From Marmoricola sp. (GTDB lineage: Bacteria; Actinomycetota; Actinomycetes; Propionibacteriales; Nocardioidaceae): a stretch of 64,000 nucleotides of DNA. Every line of letters begins with the position of its first letter. Position 1 is the stretch's first letter. The translations under genes were made by a program, and so were the position numbers. The DNA lies in NCBI GenBank assembly GCA_025964775.1, contig JAOPYE010000010.1, positions 62,001 through 126,000 on the forward strand, in the 5' to 3' direction. Below the pieces are notes generated by a model, which made no database searches, was not told the DNA's origin, and saw only the letters and a program-made list of their open reading frames with translations. Shown here in pieces: positions 35,701 through 44,196 of the stretch.

Positions 35701-38442
35701 TTGAGTACGACGACGACCCTGATCCTCGGTCTGATCCTGAACATCGTCATCCTGCCGCTGGCGCTGAAGAGGGTCATCTTCCTGGTCCGGTTGATCACCA
35801 GCGGCAAGCCGGCGCCGGACCGGATCGCCGGCGTCACCGGCCGGGTCAGCCAGGCACTCAAGAACCAGCTGGTCGAGGTCCTCGGCCAGCGGAAGCTGCT
35901 CAAGTGGTCGATCCCGGGCGTCGCGCACTCGTTCGTGATGTATGCGTTCCTGATCCTCGCGTCCGTGTACGTCGAGGCGTACGGCGCGATGATCTCGCGC
36001 AACCCGGACTGGCACTTCCTCTTCATCGGCACGTGGGGTCCGCTCGGCTTCCTGCAGGACCTGATTGCCGTCCTCTGCCTCGTCGGCCTCGTCATCTTCT
36101 ACTTCATCCGGATGCGCAACCAGCCCGCCAAGCTGGGCCGCAAGTCCCGGTTCTCCGGCTCGCACCTCGGCGGCGCCTACCTCGTCCTCTTCATGATCTT
36201 CAACGTCATCTGGACGATGTTCCTCTTCCGTGGCGCCGTCCAGGCGCACGTCCAGGCGGTCGGTTCGGGTGAGGGCTACGGCAAGTGGGCGTTCGTCTCC
36301 TACGCGCTCGGCAAGGTGCTTCCCGACAACTCGACGCTGATCGGCATCGGCCTGCTGCTGCACATCGGCGTCATGCTGGTCTTCCTCATCGACGTGCTGC
36401 ACAGCAAGCACCTGCACATCTTCATCGCGCCGATCAACGTCATGTTCAAGCGGAACCCGGTCGCACTCGGCGCGGTCAAGCCGATGATGTCCGACGGCAA
36501 GCCGATCACCCTGGACGACGTCGACGACCTGGACGAGGACACGGTCCTCGGCATCGGGTCGATCGAGGACTTCAGCTGGAAGGGCCTGCTCGACATGGCC
36601 AGCTGCACCGAGTGCGGCCGCTGCCAGTCCCAGTGCCCGGCGTGGAACACCGAGAAGCCGCTCTCGCCGAAGATGCTGATCATGGGCCTGCGCGACCACG
36701 CGTTCGCGAAGGCGCCGTACCTGATGGCCGGTGGTGCCGAGGGTGACCAGTCCAAGACGTCGCCGGTCGCGCTGGCCGAGGCCGAGCGTCCGCTCGTCGG
36801 CACCTCCGAGGGCGACTACCTGTGGCACCCCGACGGTGGCGCCGTCATCGACAACGACGTGCTGTGGTCCTGCACCTCGTGCGGTGCGTGCGTCCAGCAG
36901 TGCCCGGTGGACATCGAGCACGTCGACCACATCATCGACATGCGCCGCTACCAGGTGCTCGTCGAGTCGAACTTCCCGGCCGAGCTCAACGGGTTGTTCA
37001 AGGGCCTGGAGAACAAGGGCAACCCCTGGAACATGAACCCGAACGCCCGGATGGAGTGGGCCCAGGGACTCGACTTCGACGTCAAGGTCGTCGGCGAGGA
37101 CGTGCAGGACCTGACCGAGGTCGACTGGCTGTTCTGGGTCGGCTGCGCCGGCGCCTACGAGGACCGAGCCAAGAAGACCACCCGTGCGGTCGCCGAGCTG
37201 CTCGACATGGCGGGCGTCTCCTTCGCCGTGCTGGGCAACGGCGAGACCTGCACCGGCGACTCTGCCCGACGCGCAGGCAACGAGTTCGTCTTCCAGGCGC
37301 TGGCGCAGCAGAACATCGAGACCTTCAAGGAGCACAAGGTCAAGAAGGTCGTCTCGACCTGCGCGCACTGCTTCAACACCCTCAAGAACGAGTACGCCGA
37401 GTTCGGCATCGAGCTCGAGGTCGTGCACCACACCCAGCTGCTCAACCGACTGGTGCGGGAGAAGAAGCTGACCCCGGTGGCAGCCCCCGGCCCGACGCGC
37501 CAGATCACCTACCACGACCCGTGCTACCTGGGTCGTCACAACCAGGTCTACTCGCCGCCGCGCGAGCTGCTCCAGGTCATCCCGGGCGCCGAGTTCACCG
37601 AGATGCCGCGCAACTCGGAGCGCTCCTTCTGCTGTGGCGCCGGTGGTGCCCGGATGTGGATGGAGGAGACGATCGGCGAGCGGATCAACGTCAACCGGAC
37701 CGTCGAGGCCGTCGAGACCGGTGCCGATCAGATCGCCGTCGGTTGCCCGTTCTGCCGCACGATGCTCGAGGACGGCCTGACCAGCGAGCAGGACGCCGGG
37801 CGCGCCCGCGAGGAGGTCGAGGTCCTCGATGTCGCCCAGCTGCTGCTGGCGTCGGTCAAGGGCGAGGGCAAGCGGGTCAAGGTCGCCGAGCCGAAGGCCA
37901 AGCCGGCAGCCCCTGCCGCCGAGCCGACGCCGGCACCTGCCGCGGAGGCACCGGCGCCTGCCGCCAGCGGCGGCTCGCTCTTCGACACCCCTGCCCCGGC
38001 AGCCCCGGCTTCGCCGGCCCCGGCCTCGGGTGGTTCGCTGTTCGACACCCCGGCGCCCGAGCCGGCGAAGCCAGCAGCCGCCCCTGCGTCGGGCGGATCC
38101 CTGTTCGACGTCGCACCGACCCAGGCTGCTTCACCGGCCCCGGTCGTCGAGACGCCGGCCGAGACGCCCGCGCCGGAGAAGCCGGCACCCGCGGCTGACC
38201 TCGGCGGCGGTTCCCTCTTCGACATCGCAGCCCCAGCCGAAGCCCCGAAGGCCGCGGCACCGGCCCCCGCGGAGGCGGAACCAACCTCGGACGCAGAAGC
38301 AACCCCGGTGGTCGAGCCCTTCGAGACGGTTGCTGCGCAACCTCCTCAGGAGCCACCTGTCGAAACCCCTGCGCCCGAGAAGCCCGCCGAGCCCAAGACC
38401 GACAAGCCGATCAGCGAGACTGGGTCGCTCTTCGACCTCTGA
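35701..38442 (+). CDS. etfD: EtfD-type membrane Fe-S oxidoreductase with SLFD-repeat tail
   Basis: A 913-residue protein. The first 250 residues hold about five membrane helices of the nitrate reductase gamma/haem type. Two 4Fe-4S clusters follow (CTECGRCQSQCP about 302, CTSCGACVQQCP about 391), then two CCG domains with CAGAYEDRAKK, YHDPCYLGRHN, SFCCGAGGARM and VGCPFCRTM. This matches mycobacterial EtfD (Rv0338c), which passes electrons from acyl-CoA dehydrogenases via EtfAB to menaquinone. After about residue 735 there is an Ala/Pro/Glu-rich tail with five SLFD motifs. The TTG start has GGAGTGA upstream. Confidence 0.88.
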   Translation: MSTTTTLILGLILNIVILPLALKRVIFLVRLITSGKPAPDRIAGVTGRVSQALKNQLVEVLGQRKLLKWSIPGVAHSFVMYAFLILASVYVEAYGAMISRNPDWHFLFIGTWGPLGFLQDLIAVLCLVGLVIFYFIRMRNQPAKLGRKSRFSGSHLGGAYLVLFMIFNVIWTMFLFRGAVQAHVQAVGSGEGYGKWAFVSYALGKVLPDNSTLIGIGLLLHIGVMLVFLIDVLHSKHLHIFIAPINVMFKRNPVALGAVKPMMSDGKPITLDDVDDLDEDTVLGIGSIEDFSWKGLLDMASCTECGRCQSQCPAWNTEKPLSPKMLIMGLRDHAFAKAPYLMAGGAEGDQSKTSPVALAEAERPLVGTSEGDYLWHPDGGAVIDNDVLWSCTSCGACVQQCPVDIEHVDHIIDMRRYQVLVESNFPAELNGLFKGLENKGNPWNMNPNARMEWAQGLDFDVKVVGEDVQDLTEVDWLFWVGCAGAYEDRAKKTTRAVAELLDMAGVSFAVLGNGETCTGDSARRAGNEFVFQALAQQNIETFKEHKVKKVVSTCAHCFNTLKNEYAEFGIELEVVHHTQLLNRLVREKKLTPVAAPGPTRQITYHDPCYLGRHNQVYSPPRELLQVIPGAEFTEMPRNSERSFCCGAGGARMWMEETIGERINVNRTVEAVETGADQIAVGCPFCRTMLEDGLTSEQDAGRAREEVEVLDVAQLLLASVKGEGKRVKVAEPKAKPAAPAAEPTPAPAAEAPAPAASGGSLFDTPAPAAPASPAPASGGSLFDTPAPEPAKPAAAPASGGSLFDVAPTQAASPAPVVETPAETPAPEKPAPAADLGGGSLFDIAAPAEAPKAAAPAPAEAEPTSDAEATPVVEPFETVAAQPPQEPPVETPAPEKPAEPKTDKPISETGSLFDL

Positions 38443-38511
38443 GCCAGGTCGCTTGTAACCAGAACCTGTGCGGGATCGTTGATCTCCCGACACACCGGGA
38501 GGATCCACTCA

Positions 38512-40554
38512 ATGCGCCTGCTCACCCTCACCGCCGCCGTGGCGACGACGCTCACCCTGACCGCCGGAAGCTTCGCGGCGACCGCCACGGCAGCTCCGAG
38601 GTCGGCCTCGGTCGTCCCGGCCAGGACGGCGTCGGCGTGGACCGCTCGCCCGGCGACGTACCCGAAGACGGTCACGGTGGCGAACCTGCCGATCCGGATG
38701 GACGACGGCGTGATCCTGCGCGGCGACCTGATCCTCCCCGCGGACGCGAACGGGAACCGGATCCCGGGCCGCTTCCCGGTCATCGCGACCATCACGGCGT
38801 ACAACAAGGGCGTCCAGCAGTACGCCGGCGGGCTGGCCGGCGGCGATCCGACGTACCTGGTCGAACGCGGCTACGCCCAGCTCACCGTCGATGCCCGCGG
38901 GACCGGCACGTCCAGTGGCCAGTGGTGCGCGTTCTGCACCCGCGAGGACACGGACTTCACCGAGGTCATGACGTGGGCGCACTCGCAGCCCTGGAGCAAC
39001 GGCAGCACGGCGATGGACGGTCCGTCCTACATGGGCATTGCGCAGATGTTCGCGGCCGCCGGCCAGCCGCCGGGCCTCAAGGCCATCTTCCCGCAGGTCC
39101 CGGGCGCCGATGTCTACCGCGATGTCGTGGCTTCCGGCGGCCAGATCGACGCCGGCTTCATCCCGCTGTGGCTGGGGCTGGTCAACTTCACCGGCCTGAT
39201 CCCGCCCACCACCGTCCCGACCGACCTCAGCCCGATCAGCGTCCTGGCCGAGCACCTGATCGGCGGCGGCAACTTCACGCTCCCACTGCTGCTCCAGGCG
39301 TTCGGAGGTGGTGATCCGGCGTACGACGGACCGTTCTACAGCCAGCGCTCGCCGATCAACGTGGTCGACAAGGTCAAGGTCCCGACGTTCTTCATCAGCG
39401 GCGAGTACGACCTCTTCCAGCGCGGCACCCCGCTGCTGTTCGAGAACCTGCAGAAGCGCGGCGTTCCGACCAAGATGATCATCGGGCCGTGGAACCACCT
39501 GCAGGCCTCCGCCGGTACCAACGTCGGCAACGCCGGCCTCGGCTCGCTCGACGAGCTGAAGCTGCGCTGGTTCGATCACTACGTCAAGGGCATCGCCGAC
39601 CCGACGCTGAACAGCGACATCGCCCCGATCACCTACTACGAGCAGGGCACCGGGGCCTGGAAGACGGCCCAGTCCTGGGTCGGCAACCGGCACGCGGTCA
39701 GCTACCGCCTCTCCGGATCGAGCCGGACCGCTCTGGTCGACGGCGACCTGACCACCGGTGCCGTCACCGGCGGCACCTCGGACATCTACCCGATCCCGGT
39801 CGCGGGCCTCTGCACGCGCTCGGCCGACCAGTGGACCGCGGGCCTGCTCAGCACGCTCGGGGACCAGAGCCCGTGCTTCACCAACAACAAGGCCAACGAC
39901 CTGACCGGGATCGTCTTCCGGACGGCACCGGTGTCCAGTCCGATCACGCTCCAGGGCCCGATCAACGCCCACCTCTTCGTCTCCAGCACCAGCGGTGACG
40001 GGATGCTCTCGGTCGCGGTCGAGGACGAGGCACCCGACGGGACCGTCTCCCGGCTCACCGGAGGCTGGCAGGTGATCTCGGACCGAGCGCTGGACACCTC
40101 GCGGTCGCGCTACCTCGACGGCCAGTTGATCCAGCCGTACCACCCGTTCACCAAGGCTGCCCAGGTCACCCTGCCCACCGGAGCCGTGGCGCCGGTGGAC
40201 GTGGAGGTGTTCCCGACCGGGGCGAAGATCCTGCCGGGCCACCGGTTGCGGATCGCGATCCAGGCGTTCGACATCCCGCACCTCCTGCCGACCCTGGCGC
40301 AGCTGGCCGGCGCGCTGACCGTCATCACCGTGCACAACTCGGCGCAGTACCCCTCCGTGCTGACCATCCCGGAAGTCGGCCCGGCAGGGTCGCCGGAGGC
40401 CGCAAGCACCGCGACCGGCGCGGCGACCGCCGGCCAGGGCCGGGCAGCAGCGACCAGGGCCGTCGCCGCCCGCCACCGCGCCCTCGCCGCCCGGGTCGAG
40501 AAGCTGCACGACGGACACCTGGCCGCACCGAGCGGGTTCCTGCAGGCGAACTGA
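38512..40554 (+). CDS. Secreted CocE/NonD-family alpha/beta hydrolase
   Basis: A 680-residue enzyme with a signal peptide (LLTLTAAVATTLTLTAGSFA). The X-Pro dipeptidyl peptidase/CocE-type alpha/beta hydrolase domain has nucleophile Ser in DGPSYMGIA (about residue 169), the Asp region FISGEYDLFQRG and the His in GPWNHLQAS. A C-terminal jelly-roll domain (LQGPINAHLFVSSTSGDGML) completes the family architecture. Substrates may be esters or acylated peptides. The ATG at 38512 has GGGAGG upstream. Confidence 0.9.
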   Translation: MRLLTLTAAVATTLTLTAGSFAATATAAPRSASVVPARTASAWTARPATYPKTVTVANLPIRMDDGVILRGDLILPADANGNRIPGRFPVIATITAYNKGVQQYAGGLAGGDPTYLVERGYAQLTVDARGTGTSSGQWCAFCTREDTDFTEVMTWAHSQPWSNGSTAMDGPSYMGIAQMFAAAGQPPGLKAIFPQVPGADVYRDVVASGGQIDAGFIPLWLGLVNFTGLIPPTTVPTDLSPISVLAEHLIGGGNFTLPLLLQAFGGGDPAYDGPFYSQRSPINVVDKVKVPTFFISGEYDLFQRGTPLLFENLQKRGVPTKMIIGPWNHLQASAGTNVGNAGLGSLDELKLRWFDHYVKGIADPTLNSDIAPITYYEQGTGAWKTAQSWVGNRHAVSYRLSGSSRTALVDGDLTTGAVTGGTSDIYPIPVAGLCTRSADQWTAGLLSTLGDQSPCFTNNKANDLTGIVFRTAPVSSPITLQGPINAHLFVSSTSGDGMLSVAVEDEAPDGTVSRLTGGWQVISDRALDTSRSRYLDGQLIQPYHPFTKAAQVTLPTGAVAPVDVEVFPTGAKILPGHRLRIAIQAFDIPHLLPTLAQLAGALTVITVHNSAQYPSVLTIPEVGPAGSPEAASTATGAATAGQGRAAATRAVAARHRALAARVEKLHDGHLAAPSGFLQAN

Positions 40555-41109
40555 TCAGCAGGTCTCGCGGCTGAGTCGCAACGACTCCGTCATCACTGCG
40601 ACCCCGTCGAGGCCGGCGTCGGTGCGGTACCTGACGTCAGCCGTGTCGAGGTGCCCGTCGGGCTGCGCGTTCACGTGGATCAGCGGGAGCACCACCTGCC
40701 CGGCCTTCAGGTGCACGCCGATCAGTCCCTTCCTCGCAGACCAGTTCACCTCATGACGCAGCTCGCCCGGTCCCGACATCGGCCAGTGAGCGATCCCGGC
40801 GGAGACCGCCGACCCTGTCAGGGCCAGAGCCAGGCCGCCGTGCACCGTCACGTCCGCTCCGGCGCCGACGCCGACCCCCGTGATGCGGAGACTCTGCGTC
40901 GCCGTCAGCACAGCGCGCCAGTAGCCGAAGTCGGTCGGAACGGTCACCGACTGGAGGCAGATCCCGGCGCCGCCGTCCTGGACCCGGAGCGCCGCGACTG
41001 GCGTGGTCGACGGCGAGGAGGGCGGCTTGGCGCCAGGCGTCGCCGACGAGCCGCATCCGGCGACGACGACGGCTCCGAGGACTCCGGCGGCGATCACGGC
41101 GGTACGCAT
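40555..41109 (-). CDS. Small lipoprotein, hypothetical
   Basis: A 184-residue protein with a signal peptide and lipobox VVVAGC, then a short Ser/Pro linker. The remaining domain is beta-rich with two cysteines, no known motif. The ATG at 41107-41109 is chosen because the signal peptide starts there; the frame stays open upstream over the divergent genes. Its stop abuts the stop of the convergent CocE-type gene. Confidence 0.75.
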   Translation of the reverse strand: MRTAVIAAGVLGAVVVAGCGSSATPGAKPPSSPSTTPVAALRVQDGGAGICLQSVTVPTDFGYWRAVLTATQSLRITGVGVGAGADVTVHGGLALALTGSAVSAGIAHWPMSGPGELRHEVNWSARKGLIGVHLKAGQVVLPLIHVNAQPDGHLDTADVRYRTDAGLDGVAVMTESLRLSRETC

Positions 41110-41165
41110 GGACGGACTGTAGTGGGAACGGCTCGCGGTCACGCTGACGTCAGAACAGTGTTGAC

Positions 41166-41186
41166 ATGACACTACTTTGATGTCAT
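41166..41186. promoter_or_regulatory. Inverted repeat upstream of the HicB-like gene
   Basis: ATGACA-N9-TGTCAT lies immediately upstream of the GTG/ATG starts and overlaps a TTGACA that could be a -35 element. A second short palindrome, CTGACGTCAG, is at 41144-41153. Autoregulation by the RHH protein encoded next is a reasonable inference. Confidence 0.5.
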
Positions 41187-41196
41187 CGTGGTGCAC

Positions 41197-41727
41197 ATGG
41201 ACATCACCCCCTACGTCGAGCGCCTGCGACAGGACCTCGCGCAGAGTGCCGCCGCCGGCGACGACCGGATCCGTGACGCCGCCGAGCGCCTCACGATGGC
41301 ACTCGACCCGAGCATGCGGCTCGCCCTGATGGAGGCCTTGTCGCAGGCCGCGGCCGAGATCACCACCGAGATGCGCACCGGGTCCGTCGACGTACGACTG
41401 GTCGGCCGCGAGCTCGAGTTCGTCGTCGAACAACCAGCCCCGGCCGCCCCTCCAGCCGCCGCGACAGCGGGTCCGGCTGACGAGGACGACGACTCGGACG
41501 CCGCGACAGCGCGGATCACCCTGCGGTTGCCCGAGAGCGTCAAGGCGCGCGCCGAGGAGCTCGCCAACAAGCACGGCAGCTCGCTGAACACCTGGATCGT
41601 CAACGTGCTCCGGGCCGCCACCCGCGAGAACGCGATCAACATCGACATCGACCTCTCCAGCATCCCGTTCGACAGCTTCGGCACCGGCAAGGCCCGCGCC
41701 TCCAAGCGGATGACCGGCTGGGTCTGA
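41197..41727 (+). CDS. HicB-like ribbon-helix-helix protein
   Basis: A 176-residue protein (179 from the GTG at 41188). The N-terminal 80 residues form an alpha/beta domain (ITPYVERLRQDLAQSAAAGD). An acidic Ala/Pro linker follows, then a ribbon-helix-helix DNA-binding segment (RITLRLPESVKARAEELANK, HGSSLNTWIVNVLRAAT). This is like actinobacterial HicB-type proteins. No HicA toxin is adjacent; instead the DUF4097 gene follows after 27 bases. It probably represses its own operon. Confidence 0.8.
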   Translation: MDITPYVERLRQDLAQSAAAGDDRIRDAAERLTMALDPSMRLALMEALSQAAAEITTEMRTGSVDVRLVGRELEFVVEQPAPAAPPAAATAGPADEDDDSDAATARITLRLPESVKARAEELANKHGSSLNTWIVNVLRAATRENAINIDIDLSSIPFDSFGTGKARASKRMTGWV

Positions 41728-41754
41728 GACCCACCTCTGAGAAGGAGCACCACC

Positions 41755-42570
41755 ATGCAGAAGACCTTCAGCACGCCCGACCCGATCACCCTGTACGTCG
41801 AGCTCGGAGCCGGCACCCTCAAAGCCGTCGCCACCGAGACCGGCGAGGCGGTCGTGGAGATCAACGGCCCGAACGCCGACGAGTTCGCCGTGGACCTGAG
41901 CGGCACCCACCTCGCGATCGTCGCTCCGCACGGCCGGTTCTTCAGCCGCGGCGGCTCGCACGACGTCACCGTCACCCTCCCGCACGGAAGCGATCTGGTG
42001 ACCAAGATGGGCTCGGCGGACACCGCGACCACCGGCGTCTTCGGCACCGTCAAGATGAAGACCGGATCCGGCGACATCGAGATCGACCGCGCCGAAGGCC
42101 CCGTCGTGATCGAGAGCGGCTCGGGTGACGTCAAGGGCTACGAACTCGGTGCCGAGGTACGGATCAAGAGCGGCTCGGGTGACATCGACCTGGGCGACGT
42201 ACGGGGCACGACCGGGATCTCGACCGGCTCCGGCGACGTGGTCCTGGGCCTGGTGCACTCCGCCGCGGTGATCAAGACCGGCTCGGGCGATCTCCAGGTC
42301 AAGCGGTCCGAGGCCGACGTCTCACTGACGACTGCGTCCGGCGACCTCACCATCGGCGTGGCGCCGCGCGGCAAGGTCACCGCCAGGAACGTCTCCGGCG
42401 ACGTCCACGTCGGCATCCCGAGCGGCACGCCGGTGTGGACCGACATCAACACCGTCAGCGGCTCGGTCCGCAGCACCCTGACCAGCACCGGCAAGCCGGC
42501 CGAGGGTCAGGACTTCGTCGAGCTCCGGGCCACCACGGTCAGCGGAGACGTCCACCTCCAACAGGTATGA
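41755..42570 (+). CDS. DUF4097 beta-strand repeat protein
   Basis: A 271-residue protein made of repeated short beta strands with a recurrent motif, (K/E)(T/S)GSGD(I/V), seen at least six times between residues 100 and 200. This is the DUF4097 right-handed beta-helix-like family. It has no signal peptide, so it is probably cytosolic. AAGGAGC... precedes the ATG. It is downstream of the RHH protein gene, a pairing repeatedly seen in actinobacteria, but function is unknown. Confidence 0.85.
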   Translation: MQKTFSTPDPITLYVELGAGTLKAVATETGEAVVEINGPNADEFAVDLSGTHLAIVAPHGRFFSRGGSHDVTVTLPHGSDLVTKMGSADTATTGVFGTVKMKTGSGDIEIDRAEGPVVIESGSGDVKGYELGAEVRIKSGSGDIDLGDVRGTTGISTGSGDVVLGLVHSAAVIKTGSGDLQVKRSEADVSLTTASGDLTIGVAPRGKVTARNVSGDVHVGIPSGTPVWTDINTVSGSVRSTLTSTGKPAEGQDFVELRATTVSGDVHLQQV

Positions 42571-42595
42571 AAACCCTCAAGGCAAGGAGAATCCG

Positions 42596-42718
42596 ATGTG
42601 GCAGAACCTTCAGAACACCGAGCTCGCGAACGTGATCATCACCGAACGGGTGCGCAAGGCGCGCCAGCACGAGCGGGTACGCCGGGTGCGGGAAGGCTGG
42701 CGCAGCCTTCCCTGCTAG
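42596..42718 (+). CDS. 40-residue basic microprotein
   Basis: A short gene 25 bases after the DUF4097 stop, starting at the ATG at 42596 with AAGGAG seven bases upstream, an excellent Shine-Dalgarno. The product is [20 protein letters not shown], then a strongly basic Arg-rich helix ending RSLPC. Its stop overlaps that of the convergent dcd gene by two bases. It is probably the third gene of the RHH-DUF4097 operon. No function is known. Confidence 0.65.
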   Translation: MWQNLQNTELANVIITERVRKARQHERVRRVREGWRSLPC

Positions 42719-43290
42719 ATCTGGGTGCGGTGGAAGTTGGCGTAGGAGCGCGACGGCGTCGGGCCTCGCTGGCCCTGGTACCGCGAGCCGTACTTCTCGG
42801 AACCGTAGGGGTGCTCGGCCGGCGAGGACAGCCGGAAGAAGCAGAGCTGGCCGATCTTCATCCCCGGGTAGAGCTTGATCGGCAACGTCGCGACGTTGGC
42901 CAGCTCGAGGGTGACGTGGCCGCTGAACCCAGGGTCCACGAACCCGGCGGTCGCGTGGGTGAGCAGGCCGAGACGGCCGAGCGACGACTTCCCCTCGACC
43001 CGGGCCGCGATGTCGTCGGGAAGCGACACCACCTCGTACGTCGACCCCAGCACGAACTCCCCCGGGTGCAGGATGAACGGCTCGTCGCCCTCGGGCTCGA
43101 CCTGGCGGGTCAGGTCCGACTGGTCGGAGGCCGGGTCGATGTGGGGGTAGCGGTGGTTCTCGAAGACGCGGAAGAACCGGTCGAGGCGGAAGTCGATGCT
43201 CGACGGCTGGATCATCGTCGCGTCGTACGGCTCGACGCTGATCCGCTTGGCGTCGATCTCGGCGAGGATGTCGCGGTCTGAGAGCAGCAC
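42715..43290 (-). CDS. dcd: dCTP deaminase
   Basis: A 191-residue nucleotide-pool enzyme. The conserved [31 protein letters not shown] and the nucleotide-binding C-terminus ([15 protein letters not shown]) match the actinobacterial form. In Mycobacterium this form acts as a dCTP deaminase with dUTPase activity. The start MLLSDRDI is typical. It is convergent with the 40-residue gene. Confidence 0.97.
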   Translation of the reverse strand: MLLSDRDILAEIDAKRISVEPYDATMIQPSSIDFRLDRFFRVFENHRYPHIDPASDQSDLTRQVEPEGDEPFILHPGEFVLGSTYEVVSLPDDIAARVEGKSSLGRLGLLTHATAGFVDPGFSGHVTLELANVATLPIKLYPGMKIGQLCFFRLSSPAEHPYGSEKYGSRYQGQRGPTPSRSYANFHRTQI

Positions 43291-43311
43291 GCGGACAACC
43301 TATCCGCTGGC

Positions 43312-43351
43312 CCGGTGGTTGAGGAGGGCCGTCCCGGCCCGTCTCGAAACC
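43312..43351 (-). repeat. Dispersed palindromic repeat, copy 4
   Basis: On the minus strand it begins GGTTTCGAGACGGGCC and ends CCTCCTCAACCACCGG, with a self-complementary centre (GGGCCGGGACGGCCC). It lies in the short dcd-SGNH divergent spacer. It is the most complete copy of the family in the window. Confidence 0.8.
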
Positions 43352-43379
43352 TTCAGCACCCAGCAGGCAGAATCGCTCC

Positions 43380-44150
43380 ATGCCGTTCCACCGTTACGTC
43401 GCCCTGGGCGACTCGTTCACCGAAGGCGTCGGCGATCCCGACCTCGACCGGCCCAACGGGCTGAGGGGCTGGGCCGACCGGGTCGCCGAGGTCCTCGCCT
43501 CCGAGGCCGGCGACGAGTTCGGGTATGCCAACCTCGCCATCCGCGGGCGCAAGCTCAAGCCGATCGTTGCCGAGCAGGTCGGCCCGGCCCTGGACCTCGA
43601 GCCCGACCTGGTCACGATCCACGCCGGCGCGAACGACGTCCTTCGCCCACGCGTCGACCTCGACGACCTGGCGGCGACGTACGACGAGGCGGTCGGCCGG
43701 CTCGCCGCCAGCGGCGCGAGGGTCGTGATGTTCACGATCTTCGACCCCGGCGCCTCGGGGATCTACGCGGCCGTACGCGGCCGGATGGCGATCTTCAACG
43801 AGTGGGCGCGCGAGATCAGCGACCGGCACGGGACCACGCTCGTGGACATGTGGCGGATGCGCGACGGCAACCATGCCGAGGTGTTCGACACCGACCGGAT
43901 GCACCTGAACGCGTACGGCCACCAGTACGTCGCGTTCGCGGTCCTGGACGCGCTCGGTGTCGAGCACGAGGTCGAACCGCTCCCCCGGCCCACCGTGCCC
44001 ACGATGTCAACGGTCGAGAAGGTCAGCGCCAACGCGACCTGGACGCGCGAGTTCCTCGGCCCGTGGGTGCACCGCCGCCTGACCGGGCGTTCCTCCGGCG
44101 ACTCGATCGAGCCGAAGCGTCCGGGCCTGCTGCCGATCACGCCGGCCTGA
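43380..44150 (+). CDS. SGNH/GDSL hydrolase
   Basis: A 256-residue esterase-type enzyme without a signal peptide. Block I is VALGDSFTEG (nucleophile Ser), block III is HAGANDVLRP (Asn), and block V is DRMHLNAYGHQYVA (Asp, His). The two tandem SGNH genes at 54315-55947 share its start (F-x-R(Y/F)VALGDSxTEG) and its C-terminal PKRP segment, so the three are paralogues. The substrate is unknown. Confidence 0.9.
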   Translation: MPFHRYVALGDSFTEGVGDPDLDRPNGLRGWADRVAEVLASEAGDEFGYANLAIRGRKLKPIVAEQVGPALDLEPDLVTIHAGANDVLRPRVDLDDLAATYDEAVGRLAASGARVVMFTIFDPGASGIYAAVRGRMAIFNEWAREISDRHGTTLVDMWRMRDGNHAEVFDTDRMHLNAYGHQYVAFAVLDALGVEHEVEPLPRPTVPTMSTVEKVSANATWTREFLGPWVHRRLTGRSSGDSIEPKRPGLLPITPA

Positions 44151-44156
44151 AACGAC

Positions 44157-44188
44157 GACAGGCCCGACCCCGCGGGGTCGGGCCTGTC
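44157..44188. terminator. Strong bidirectional hairpin terminator
   Basis: GACAGGCCCGACCCC and its exact complement GGGGTCGGGCCTGTC enclose only two bases. It lies between the convergent SGNH hydrolase and FKBP lipoprotein genes. There is no long T-run, as is common for high-GC actinobacterial terminators. Confidence 0.85.
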
Positions 44189-44196
44189 GCTCGGCA

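Noticed and set aside
35602..37539. A 645-codon minus-strand frame opposite etfD
   Set aside because: Val/Leu/Asp-rich shadow of etfD codons with no motif.
41197..42570. A HicAB toxin-antitoxin pair
   Set aside because: The RHH protein is HicB-like, but the neighbour is a 271-residue DUF4097 protein, not a small HicA-type RNase.
43312..43351. Repeat copy 4 as a dedicated rho-independent terminator
   Set aside because: It lies between divergent gene starts (dcd and the SGNH hydrolase), where termination is not expected, and belongs to a dispersed family.
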